DNA of 12,511 bases from Bdellovibrionales bacterium (GCA_020434375.1 JAGRAY010000036.1:1-12511); one strand, 5' to 3'; counted from the stretch's first letter, positions 1 through 6,937 are shown. Numbers and translations: made by a program. Notes: generated by a model not told the origin, from the sequence alone.

Positions 1-2
1 CC

Positions 3-659
3 CTTGTTTATCAAGCATGGATAGCCGTGATCCTAGCGGTTTTGTCCTGTGGTGAAAAGAGAAATCAGCCCTACAGCACATATAAGAGGAGCGATTATTA
101 TAACAACCGCGCCGATTTTTTTAATGGTCCAAGTTACTATCCATCAAAAGGATATCAAAAATCGCAATTTCTGAGACGACTCTATGCTGAAAAATTTGTT
201 GCCGTCGATGAAAAAACGGGTCGTCCATTCTATGGAACAGAACTTCAATTTATTAAATCTGGTGAAACTCCTGCCTTTCGAATGATCCTTCCCGATGCCA
301 CAACACCTGGTTTTCCTCATCGAACTTATATGGGCGAACTCTACGATGTAGGCATTGATGACCCAGGCGAACTTGAGTGGATTGTCGCTCGACCCCAAGC
401 GTGCGGGGCAAGTGAAATGTGGTTTGAAGGTGGTGGTTTCCAAACTTCACATTTTGGTGATGTGTTACAAGTTGCATTGATTCGGAGATGCGGGTCGGCC
501 CGACTGTACAAGTATGATCCAAATGCAAACTCGATCGATGTGATTGAAGACTGGTTGTTTCAACCTTTTTCGGCTGTGAGAGCACGGTTAACCATAGAAA
601 ATTTATCCAACGGATCTGCTACGGAGGATACTACTAAGGACGAAGAGTCTACTGAGTAG
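3..659 (+). CDS. Putative lipoprotein of unknown function, 5'-truncated by window edge
   Basis: I do not recognise the family. The frame is open to the first bases of the window, and no ATG lies in frame. The first usable start, GTG at 27, would give only seven residues before the lipobox-like VLSC, too short for a signal peptide. The upstream in-frame residues (LVYQAWIAVILAVLSC) extend a hydrophobic h-region, so the true start very probably lies outside the window. The mature protein would begin at that Cys and be lipidated. Numbered from the GTG, it has a Tyr/Asn-rich stretch (residues 15-45), a central region with two further Cys (126 and 155) that could form a disulfide, and an acidic Ser/Thr/Glu-rich tail (194-210). 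It lies 68 bases upstream of the HEAT-repeat gene on the same strand, so it may be the end of a separate unit. Lipoprotein status is likely; the role is unknown. Confidence 0.75.
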   Translation, partial: LVYQAWIAVILAVLSCGEKRNQPYSTYKRSDYYNNRADFFNGPSYYPSKGYQKSQFLRRLYAEKFVAVDEKTGRPFYGTELQFIKSGETPAFRMILPDATTPGFPHRTYMGELYDVGIDDPGELEWIVARPQACGASEMWFEGGGFQTSHFGDVLQVALIRRCGSARLYKYDPNANSIDVIEDWLFQPFSAVRARLTIENLSNGSATEDTTKDEESTE

Positions 660-660
660 A

Positions 661-690
661 TTTTCAAAAGTATCAACATACTATTATACT
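661..690 (+). promoter_or_regulatory. Weak candidate sigma-70 promoter upstream of the HEAT-repeat gene
   Basis: TTTTCA (661-666) and TATACT (685-690) are separated by 18 bases. The -10 matches the consensus at five of six positions and the -35 at four of six. It begins just after the stop codon of the preceding lipoprotein gene, in the only gap (660-727) before the respiratory gene run. Transcription would start near 697, giving a leader of roughly 30 bases. AT-rich DNA yields such matches by chance, so this is a weak call. Confidence 0.25.
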
Positions 691-727
691 AAGAGTAAAA
701 TTTTTCGGCGCGAAATAAATCCTAAAC

Positions 728-1642
728 TTGTGCTTTTTAAGAAACGGTGCAAAACAAGAAACACCCGTGAATGAAGAATTAAAATCACCTGCTGAATTAA
801 AATTTGGTGGAAGTTGGAAAATGGTCATTCCATTTTTTCTACTTCCCTTGTTAATTGTGGCGGGTTCCGTCGGTGTCTTTTATCTTTTCGGAAAACTGAC
901 CAGTTACCAAAAGACACCCCAGGAGTATTTAACTGAGATTGTATCGTCAAATTCCCATAAACGTTGGCAAGCTGCCTTTGAACTCTCTCGCTATATTGCT
1001 CAAAACGATAAGGACTCCATAGATTCGAGTGTGGAACCGGCAATGATCGAAGTTTACCGATCTTCTAAACCCGACGAAACGGAGCTTCGAACTTATCTGA
1101 CCATAGCGCTTGCAAATTTGGGTGGACAAAGTAGTGCGAGGCTCTTTGAGGAAACGATAAGAAATACGAAAAATGAATCTAATCAAATTTACGCGCTGTG
1201 GGCCCTTGGAAAAATTGCATCGAAGTCATCTGCAAGCCTGGTTGAAAAAAAATTGGATTCAGATGACCCCGGCATTCGAAAAACAGCCGCTTTTTCTTTG
1301 GGTTTTGTGGGGGACAAAAGTCATATTCCAGCACTAACACGACTACTTGACGACGAAACAAAAGATGTTCGGTGGAACGCAGCACTGGCACTCGCTGAAT
1401 TAGGAAGCGCTGCTGGAAAAACTGAAATCTTGAATTTACTGAATCCAAACTATCTAAAGGAACAAACTCCTTTACTTCGATCCGATGAGCGCGAAGAGAT
1501 CGTCATTAGCGCAATAAATGCCGCTCTAAAAATCAATCTTACTCAAAGCACTAAAGAACTGAAACACTGGACGGTATCTGAAAATACCCGACTCAAGAAT
1601 CTTTCTCTTAAAGCCCTCTCGGAATTCGACTCAAAACTTTGA
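728..1642 (+). CDS. Membrane-anchored HEAT-repeat protein, first gene of the bc-complex run
   Basis: Residues 32-55 form one hydrophobic membrane segment. From about residue 75 to the end the protein consists of helical pairs typical of HEAT/PBS-lyase repeats. The clearest are around 118-145, 151-178 (YALWALGKIA), 180-209 (IRKTAAFSLGFVG) and 212-240 (VRWNAALALAELG). Such repeats make curved solenoids that bind proteins, so a scaffold or assembly role for the cytochrome complex downstream is a reasonable inference from its position; no catalytic motif is visible. The start is uncertain. The frame opens after a TAA at 716-718 and contains no ATG; TTG at 728 and GTG at 767 are the usable starts, neither with a good Shine-Dalgarno, and GTG 767 would remove 13 residues without touching the membrane segment. 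The gene ends 42 bases before the Rieske gene. The repeat assignment is firm; the function is not. Confidence 0.85.
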   Translation: MCFLRNGAKQETPVNEELKSPAELKFGGSWKMVIPFFLLPLLIVAGSVGVFYLFGKLTSYQKTPQEYLTEIVSSNSHKRWQAAFELSRYIAQNDKDSIDSSVEPAMIEVYRSSKPDETELRTYLTIALANLGGQSSARLFEETIRNTKNESNQIYALWALGKIASKSSASLVEKKLDSDDPGIRKTAAFSLGFVGDKSHIPALTRLLDDETKDVRWNAALALAELGSAAGKTEILNLLNPNYLKEQTPLLRSDEREEIVISAINAALKINLTQSTKELKHWTVSENTRLKNLSLKALSEFDSKL

Positions 1643-1666
1643 CAAATTGCGAATTTTCTCAATAAT
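1639..1666 (+). promoter_or_regulatory. Candidate sigma-70 promoter in front of the Rieske gene
   Basis: A consensus TTGACA (1639-1644) overlaps the stop codon of the HEAT-repeat gene. After a 16-base spacer comes AATAAT (1661-1666), five of six matches to the -10 consensus. A transcript would begin near 1673, leaving only about a dozen leader bases before the Rieske ATG at 1685, which has no evident Shine-Dalgarno. If active, it would let the core bc-complex genes be expressed independently of the HEAT-repeat gene. Confidence 0.35.
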
Positions 1667-1684
1667 GGCGCCGAATTAAATAAC

Positions 1685-2251
1685 ATGGATATAAAAGAAG
1701 AACTTAAACCACCTCAGGACAGTGTTGTTGTCGAAGACTCATATCATATGGTCACCAGGCGGGGCTTTGTCTCGTGGTTAACCGTTGGTTGGGGCGCGTT
1801 TGCGGGAGCCACAGCCATTATGGGTGCTGCTTTTCAGAGATTTTTGTTTCCCAATGTTTTAAGAGAGCCTCCACAAGAGTTTAAAATTGGATTCCCCAAT
1901 GATTTTTTAGAAGGCGTCGTTGACCTTCGAATGCAAGACAAGTACGGCATTTGGGTTGTTCGCGGATTTGATCCTGCGACGAGTCAAACTGGCATATATG
2001 TTTTATCTGTAATTTGCACACACCTAGGTTGCACTCCAACATGGCTGGAGTCAGAAGCAAAATTTAAATGCCCATGCCATGGAAGTGGCTTTTACAAAAC
2101 GGGCATTAATTTTGAAGGACCCGCACCACGCCCCTTAGAAAGATTCCGAGTCGTTTTGGCCGAAGATGGTCAAGTTCAAGTCGACAAAGGAAAGAAGTTT
2201 CAATACGAAAAAGGAGAATGGACTCAACCTGAGGCATTTTTGAAAGTATAA
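1685..2251 (+). CDS. Rieske 2Fe-2S subunit of a cytochrome bc complex
   Basis: This is the iron-sulfur subunit that takes the first electron from quinol at the Qo site and passes it to a c-type haem; homologues are named qcrA, petA or petC. The N-terminus carries a Tat-like motif TRRGFVS (residues 24-30) followed by a hydrophobic segment (about 31-53). This fits a membrane-anchored protein exported folded, with the cluster domain in the periplasm. The two cluster-binding boxes are CTHLGC (111-116) and CPCHGS (129-134). By family precedent C111, H113, C129 and H132 bind the cluster, and C116 and C131 form the disulfide. GPAPRPL (145-151) is the usual proline-rich loop. At the position of the Tyr that raises cluster potential in high-potential Rieske proteins there is Phe136, although Tyr137 follows. 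Its 188 residues are normal for the family. The stop lies six bases before the cytochrome b6-type start, so the two are surely cotranscribed. Confidence 0.96.
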   Translation: MDIKEELKPPQDSVVVEDSYHMVTRRGFVSWLTVGWGAFAGATAIMGAAFQRFLFPNVLREPPQEFKIGFPNDFLEGVVDLRMQDKYGIWVVRGFDPATSQTGIYVLSVICTHLGCTPTWLESEAKFKCPCHGSGFYKTGINFEGPAPRPLERFRVVLAEDGQVQVDKGKKFQYEKGEWTQPEAFLKV

Positions 2252-2257
2252 AGCATC

Positions 2258-3046
2258 ATGAACTCAAAACTTAAACAGATTCAAAAACAAATTGTAGAAT
2301 CGCAGATCTGGAAATCTATATTTCGTCATGGCATGCCCGACGATACCCGAACCCGGGCAATGGTCGTCCTCTCCAACGTTTTCCTGCATCTTCATCCTGT
2401 AAAATCTAGGGAGGCCGGTATTCGTGTTGGTTATACTTGGTGTATGGGCGGAATCACATTCTTTTTGTTTTTAGTTGAAGCAGTAACTGGAATTCTTCTG
2501 ATGTTTTACTACAGACCAACAGCAGAATACGCCTACTCGGATATTATCGCTCTTCGCGAACATGTTCCATTAGGGATCATGCGAGAACTTCATCGCTGGG
2601 GCGCTCATGCAATGGTGATTGCGGTATGGCTACACATGTTTAGGGTCTTTATGACAGGATCTTACAAACCTCCCAGGGAGTTTAACTGGGGTATTGGCGT
2701 TGTTCTTTTGGTTCTGACCTTACTTTTAAGTTTTACCGGCTACTTGTTGCCATGGGATCAATTGGCCATTTGGGCTATTGCTGTGGGTTCCAATATGGCA
2801 AGAGCTACACCGTTTTTAGGGCATGAAGGTCCCGGTGCATCTCTATTAAAAATAGGAGATATGAACCTTGTTCACGCAGGAGATGATGCCCGATTTGGGC
2901 TTTTGGCCGGACGAATGATTAGCGAAGCAACGCTTCTTAGGTTTTATGTGCTTCATTGTATCTTCATTCCTTTTGTTGCATCTATTCTTATGGCAATCCA
3001 TTTTTGGCGCGTAAGAAAAGACGGCGGAATATCGGGGCCAATGTAA
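2258..3046 (+). CDS. petB: Cytochrome b6-type subunit (N-terminal half of cytochrome b)
   Basis: This is the dihaem core of a quinol:cytochrome c oxidoreductase, in the inner membrane. Four transmembrane helices are visible, at about residues 60-82, 115-133, 145-165 and 228-248. Haem ligands by family alignment are H112 and H126 in helix B and H233 and H248 in helix D. The helix D pair is 15 apart, as in cytochrome b6, rather than 14 as in mitochondrial cytochrome b. WCMGGIT (61-67) aligns with the YCLGGIT region of b6, so C62 matches the Cys that covalently carries the extra haem (ci or cn) in b6f. PWDQ (165-168), FYYRPT (83-88) and the C-terminal RKDGGISGPM are also b6-like. The loop between helices C and D (about 187-225) is longer than in chloroplast b6. 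The protein ends where b6 ends, and the next start follows the stop directly (TAAATG), so translation is probably coupled. The symbol reflects family membership; qcrB is the Bacillus equivalent. Confidence 0.95.
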   Translation: MNSKLKQIQKQIVESQIWKSIFRHGMPDDTRTRAMVVLSNVFLHLHPVKSREAGIRVGYTWCMGGITFFLFLVEAVTGILLMFYYRPTAEYAYSDIIALREHVPLGIMRELHRWGAHAMVIAVWLHMFRVFMTGSYKPPREFNWGIGVVLLVLTLLLSFTGYLLPWDQLAIWAIAVGSNMARATPFLGHEGPGASLLKIGDMNLVHAGDDARFGLLAGRMISEATLLRFYVLHCIFIPFVASILMAIHFWRVRKDGGISGPM

Positions 3047-4123
3047 ATGGAAGCCTTGCGTCATACCATCAATGCGTTTGCAACGCCAACAACGATATAC
3101 TTGAGTTCCGTAGCACTATTTGCCATCGCGATGTGGAAGATGGAAATTGTTGTAAAGCCTCTTGTCATGATTCCAGTAGTAATTGTCACCGTACTGGGAA
3201 CTATTTTTGCCTTAACAGATGATCACTTCTTTAAGCTAGTTACTTTACCCGACAATATTCCGATTACTATCATGCTCGCCACGGTCGGTTACTTTACGTG
3301 GTACGCCTTAAAAAAAGGCGTCGAGAACGACAAACGGCTCTCGGAAAATCGTCCCCTGATTGAGCAAGAACAGGATCGTCGCGTGATGACCTGGCCTAAT
3401 CTTGTTTATATTGAATTTATTTGTCTTATAGCTATCACTGTTTTCTTAATTTTCTGGTCCATCGGATTTCAGGCACCACTTGAGGAGCCCGCAAACCCAA
3501 CCGTGACACCAAACCCAGCTAAGGCGCCTTGGTATTTTTTAGGGCTCCAAGAAATGCTGGTCTATTTTGATCCCTGGCTCGCAGGTGTTGTTTTTCCTGG
3601 GCTTATTGTAGTAGGGTTAATGGCTCTTCCTTATATCGATCCCAACCCTAAGGGCAATGGCTATTATTCCTTTAAAGATCGTCGTCTGGTCATTGGCTAT
3701 TATCTTTTTGGATTTTTGATTCAATGGGTTTTGCTCATTGTTCTTGGAACATTTATGCGTGGACCCGGCTGGAGCTTTTTTGGACCTTTTCAAGAATGGG
3801 ACCCTCACAAGGTTGAGGCATTGACGAATATCAATCTTTCAGAACTTTTATGGGTTAAGCTACTCAATATTGGTTTACCAAAGAACATTCTTTTGCGAGA
3901 GGGTGTCGGCATTGTCGTTGTTTTGGGATACTTGGTAGCGCTTCCTCCCTTACTTGCAAAAACAATTTTTAAAAAGCTCTACCAAGAACTGTCTTTTATA
4001 AGATTTCAAATTATGTGTTTTTTATTTTTAGCAATGTTGTCGCTTCCCATTAAGATGATACTTCGGTGGACCATTAATTTGAAATACATTGTGGCAATAC
4101 CGGAGTTCTTTTTTAACATTTAG
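3047..4123 (+). CDS. Cytochrome b C-terminal half (subunit IV-like, extended)
   Basis: This completes the quinol-oxidation site with the b6-type subunit. The subunit IV-like core starts near residue 116, after RRVMTWPNLV, with helices at about 118-138, 172-196 and 213-236. The conserved EEPANPT stretch (146-152) and the Qo loop lie between the first two. The Qo motif, PEWY in most ubiquinol enzymes, reads A160-P161-W162-Y163, so the acidic residue is missing. At 358 residues it is about twice the length of cyanobacterial or plastid subunit IV (PetD). The extra length is an N-terminal region with two or three hydrophobic segments (about 16-30, 36-56, 72-88) and two more C-terminal helices (about 286-305 and 319-339). 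The ATG directly abuts the previous stop, with no room for its own Shine-Dalgarno outside that gene. The stop is nine bases before the multihaem gene. Identity as cytochrome b C-terminal half is firm; the role of the added helices is unknown. Confidence 0.93.
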   Translation: MEALRHTINAFATPTTIYLSSVALFAIAMWKMEIVVKPLVMIPVVIVTVLGTIFALTDDHFFKLVTLPDNIPITIMLATVGYFTWYALKKGVENDKRLSENRPLIEQEQDRRVMTWPNLVYIEFICLIAITVFLIFWSIGFQAPLEEPANPTVTPNPAKAPWYFLGLQEMLVYFDPWLAGVVFPGLIVVGLMALPYIDPNPKGNGYYSFKDRRLVIGYYLFGFLIQWVLLIVLGTFMRGPGWSFFGPFQEWDPHKVEALTNINLSELLWVKLLNIGLPKNILLREGVGIVVVLGYLVALPPLLAKTIFKKLYQELSFIRFQIMCFLFLAMLSLPIKMILRWTINLKYIVAIPEFFFNI

Positions 4124-4132
4124 TGAAACATC

Positions 4133-6922
4133 ATGGCGGAAAATAAAAAACAATTTGATCCGGATCACCTTTTTAACATTTTAAAACTCAATAAATGGTT
4201 TGCGATCGTGAGCATTTTACTTCTCCTTGGAGTGGTTGGGCTTATTAAAAAAGATTACGATCGAGACTGGAAAAATTGGCAGAGAAAGTTTCGTTCACTT
4301 GAAATTAAAAACACGAAAGACGAGATTACAAAAGTTTCCGAAGATTTAAAAAACAGTTCTGAATATCAAGAAGCTCAGGCAAAGTTAGACTCAGCGGGAC
4401 AGGAACTTAAAAAAAATGAGATTGATTTATTTAAATTAAAAAAAGAACTCGCAGACCATGAAAACACTCGATTTAAAACAGATCGAGTTTTTCGGGACCT
4501 TAAATCTGTGACAGATTCTCTTCGGTACGAATTAGATGAGGCCAAACATCATAATGATCGTTCGGTCAATCGTATAGCCACTCGGTTAAAGAAAAAGGAG
4601 GCCGAGCTTCAAGTCGCTCGCGCGAAGAAGGAAGCTGCCGAAGCCGTCTACAATAAAACCCAAAGCCAGATTAATGAACTAACCGCTAGCACAAAAGCGG
4701 CACAAGCAGAATTGAATAAGGCTAGCTCAGACCTCACTAGACTCAAGAAAAAAGAAAGAGCTATTGGTCGTTCTTTTGTCAACGATGTGCTTCGAGATGC
4801 GCCACTTTTGGATTTTATTGATCCTTCATTGAAAGTGAAAGAAATTATCGTAGACGACCTCTACGATGACTATAACTTCGCAAAAATTAAACGCATTGAC
4901 TCATGCACAACCTGCCACGTCGCGATTGACAAAGTAGGTTATGAAGATCAACCAAATCCACTAAAAACTCACCCCAAACTCGACGTATATTTGTCAAGTC
5001 GATCGCCGCACCCTATTCAAGAATATGGTTGTACGATTTGCCACGGCGGCATGGGAGGTTCTCTTGACTTTGTGCACGCAGGGCACGCACCAAAAAATGA
5101 AGCACAAGCCAAAGAATGGGAAAAAAAGTATCATTGGCATCCTTTAAAACACTGGGACGATCCCATGTTACCTTTGCAATATACTCAGGCTAATTGTCTT
5201 GGGTGTCATAAAAAGGAAATTGATGTTCCCAAGGGCGACCGCATTAACCAAGCTATTTTTCTTGTAGAAAGATCGGGATGTGTACAGTGCCATAAAGTAG
5301 AAGGATGGCACCTGAAAAACAAACCAGGGCCTACGCTTCGAAAAATCTCGAGCAAAGTCTCAGAAGAATGGTTGAGTAAATGGATTAGAAATCCAAAATC
5401 GTTTCGTCCCACCACGGCAATGCCGCGATTTTTTGATCTGACTAACACCAAAGACTACGAATCCAAGGCGAGAAGTAGCGTTCAAGTTGCAGGCATTGTG
5501 TCATATTTAAAATCGAAGGCTCAGCCCTACGAGCCTCCATCAGTATCTTTGGAAGGTGCAAGTATCGAACAAGGCAAGCAACTCTTTGGCGATATTGGAT
5601 GCTTGGGTTGTCATAGCATCGATGACTATCCAAAAATCATGCAGCCACAATTCGGACCTGACTTAAGTGACGTAGGTTCAAAGTTAAGTGCCAATTGGAT
5701 TGCCGCTTGGCTCAAGAATCCCAAACAGTACTGGCCGGATAGTCGCATGCCTAATATGCGACTATCCGAAAGTGAGATCAAACACCTCACTTCTTACCTC
5801 TTGAGTAAGAGAAATACGGCTTTTGAGGAACAAAAGCTTCAAAAAGCTGATCCCAGAGTCATTGATAAAACCACTTTGGAGTTTTTAAAAGCGCGAATGA
5901 CGCTCAAAGAAGCTCAGGAAAAAGCTGCATCAATGTCAAAAGAAGAAAAACTTCACTTCATTGGAGAACGTACTATTGCTCACTATGGCTGCTATAGTTG
6001 TCACGACATTGATGGATTTGAAAATGCGAAACCTATTGGCGTCGAATTAACTCTTGAGGCTTCTAAACCTCTACCACGATTCGATTTTGGGTTTGTCGAT
6101 ATTCCTAAAAACCTTCAATCGTGGATTTATCAAAAACTCATGGAGCCCAGAATTTTTGATACGGGCAAAGAGAAAGCTTATTTAGATCGCCTGCGTATGC
6201 CGCAATTTGATTTCACGCCAGAGCAAGCAGAGCTCGTGACGACGTTTGTCTTGGGCCTTAAGAAAGACGATACACCTCTTCATCGAAAGCCATCTTACGA
6301 CAATAACATTGATCGGATTCATGCGGGTCGCGCACTCCTTCATGAAAATAATTGTCGCGGATGCCATATTGTTGAAGATATGGGCGGTCGTATTCTAGCC
6401 AATTACGAATCGGCCAGGCAAGGTCCCCCAAATTTAAAAGGTGTGGGTCAAAAATTGCAACCTGATTGGTTCTATCAATTCTTAAAGGCACCTTCTGTGG
6501 TAAGACCATGGTTAAACGTACGCATGCCAACATTTGGTTTTAGTGACCACGACAACAACGCACTAATTAATTACTTTAGAGCGCTGGATCGCCAAACCCA
6601 AAACTATGAAACGATTCCCGAGTTAGCTCGATCGGGAGATCATTACATGCTTGGCAAAAAAACCTTCGAGACTTACCAGTGTCAAAACTGTCACAAGTCT
6701 CCGCCGTACCCACCAGATACTGATATGGAAAATATGGCACCTCCGTTAACGCTGGTACCTAAAAGACTACGCTATGAATGGGTTGATGATTGGTTACGAG
6801 ACCCTCAGAAACTTATGCCAGGAACGGGCATGCCAGGGTTCTTCTATTATGATGGCAAGCCCATGACACCAGAGTCTGAAGACGAAGTGAAAGCTGTGCG
6901 TGACTACTTGTACGTAAGATAG
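4133..6922 (+). CDS. Octahaem c-type cytochrome with membrane anchor and coiled coil; likely c1/f substitute of the bc complex
   Basis: I see eight CxxCH haem-attachment sites, with first Cys at 258, 300, 355, 383, 490, 620, 741 and 850. In order: a cytoplasmic N-terminus (1-21); one membrane anchor (about 22-38); a long Lys/Glu/Ala-rich helical stretch (about 48-212) without proline, predicted coiled coil; a three-haem section (258-359) rich in His (H280, H293, H315, H318, H334, H336, H340) that may supply the sixth ligands; and five class I cytochrome c domains. Each of the five pairs a CxxCH with a downstream MP motif giving the Met ligand: C383/M430, C490/M539, C620/M689, C741/M799, C850/M900. 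The similar layout of the five (GxxxxxxxxC at the haem, WLxxP before the MP) suggests tandem duplication. The haems require periplasmic location and the Ccm/Sec route. The gene lies nine bases after cytochrome b, where c1 or another c-type cytochrome is often encoded, so it probably accepts electrons from the Rieske protein and wires them outward. I know of no named family with this exact layout. Confidence 0.93.
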   Translation: MAENKKQFDPDHLFNILKLNKWFAIVSILLLLGVVGLIKKDYDRDWKNWQRKFRSLEIKNTKDEITKVSEDLKNSSEYQEAQAKLDSAGQELKKNEIDLFKLKKELADHENTRFKTDRVFRDLKSVTDSLRYELDEAKHHNDRSVNRIATRLKKKEAELQVARAKKEAAEAVYNKTQSQINELTASTKAAQAELNKASSDLTRLKKKERAIGRSFVNDVLRDAPLLDFIDPSLKVKEIIVDDLYDDYNFAKIKRIDSCTTCHVAIDKVGYEDQPNPLKTHPKLDVYLSSRSPHPIQEYGCTICHGGMGGSLDFVHAGHAPKNEAQAKEWEKKYHWHPLKHWDDPMLPLQYTQANCLGCHKKEIDVPKGDRINQAIFLVERSGCVQCHKVEGWHLKNKPGPTLRKISSKVSEEWLSKWIRNPKSFRPTTAMPRFFDLTNTKDYESKARSSVQVAGIVSYLKSKAQPYEPPSVSLEGASIEQGKQLFGDIGCLGCHSIDDYPKIMQPQFGPDLSDVGSKLSANWIAAWLKNPKQYWPDSRMPNMRLSESEIKHLTSYLLSKRNTAFEEQKLQKADPRVIDKTTLEFLKARMTLKEAQEKAASMSKEEKLHFIGERTIAHYGCYSCHDIDGFENAKPIGVELTLEASKPLPRFDFGFVDIPKNLQSWIYQKLMEPRIFDTGKEKAYLDRLRMPQFDFTPEQAELVTTFVLGLKKDDTPLHRKPSYDNNIDRIHAGRALLHENNCRGCHIVEDMGGRILANYESARQGPPNLKGVGQKLQPDWFYQFLKAPSVVRPWLNVRMPTFGFSDHDNNALINYFRALDRQTQNYETIPELARSGDHYMLGKKTFETYQCQNCHKSPPYPPDTDMENMAPPLTLVPKRLRYEWVDDWLRDPQKLMPGTGMPGFFYYDGKPMTPESEDEVKAVRDYLYVR

Positions 6923-6937
6923 ACTGCAAAACCAATA

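Noticed and set aside
728..775. Frameshift at the start of the HEAT-repeat gene (an alternative frame from GTG 730 reads LFKKR)
   Set aside because: The alternative frame stops after 14 codons, and the main frame has usable TTG or GTG starts; without homologues a frameshift cannot be supported.
947..1186. Minus-strand open frame within the HEAT-repeat gene
   Set aside because: It is fully contained in a convincing gene, with implausible composition and no ribosome-binding site.
2956..3222. 88-residue open frame on the plus strand across the cytochrome b junction
   Set aside because: It overlaps two well-supported genes, is rich in Cys and Asn, and resembles no protein; it is an out-of-frame shadow.
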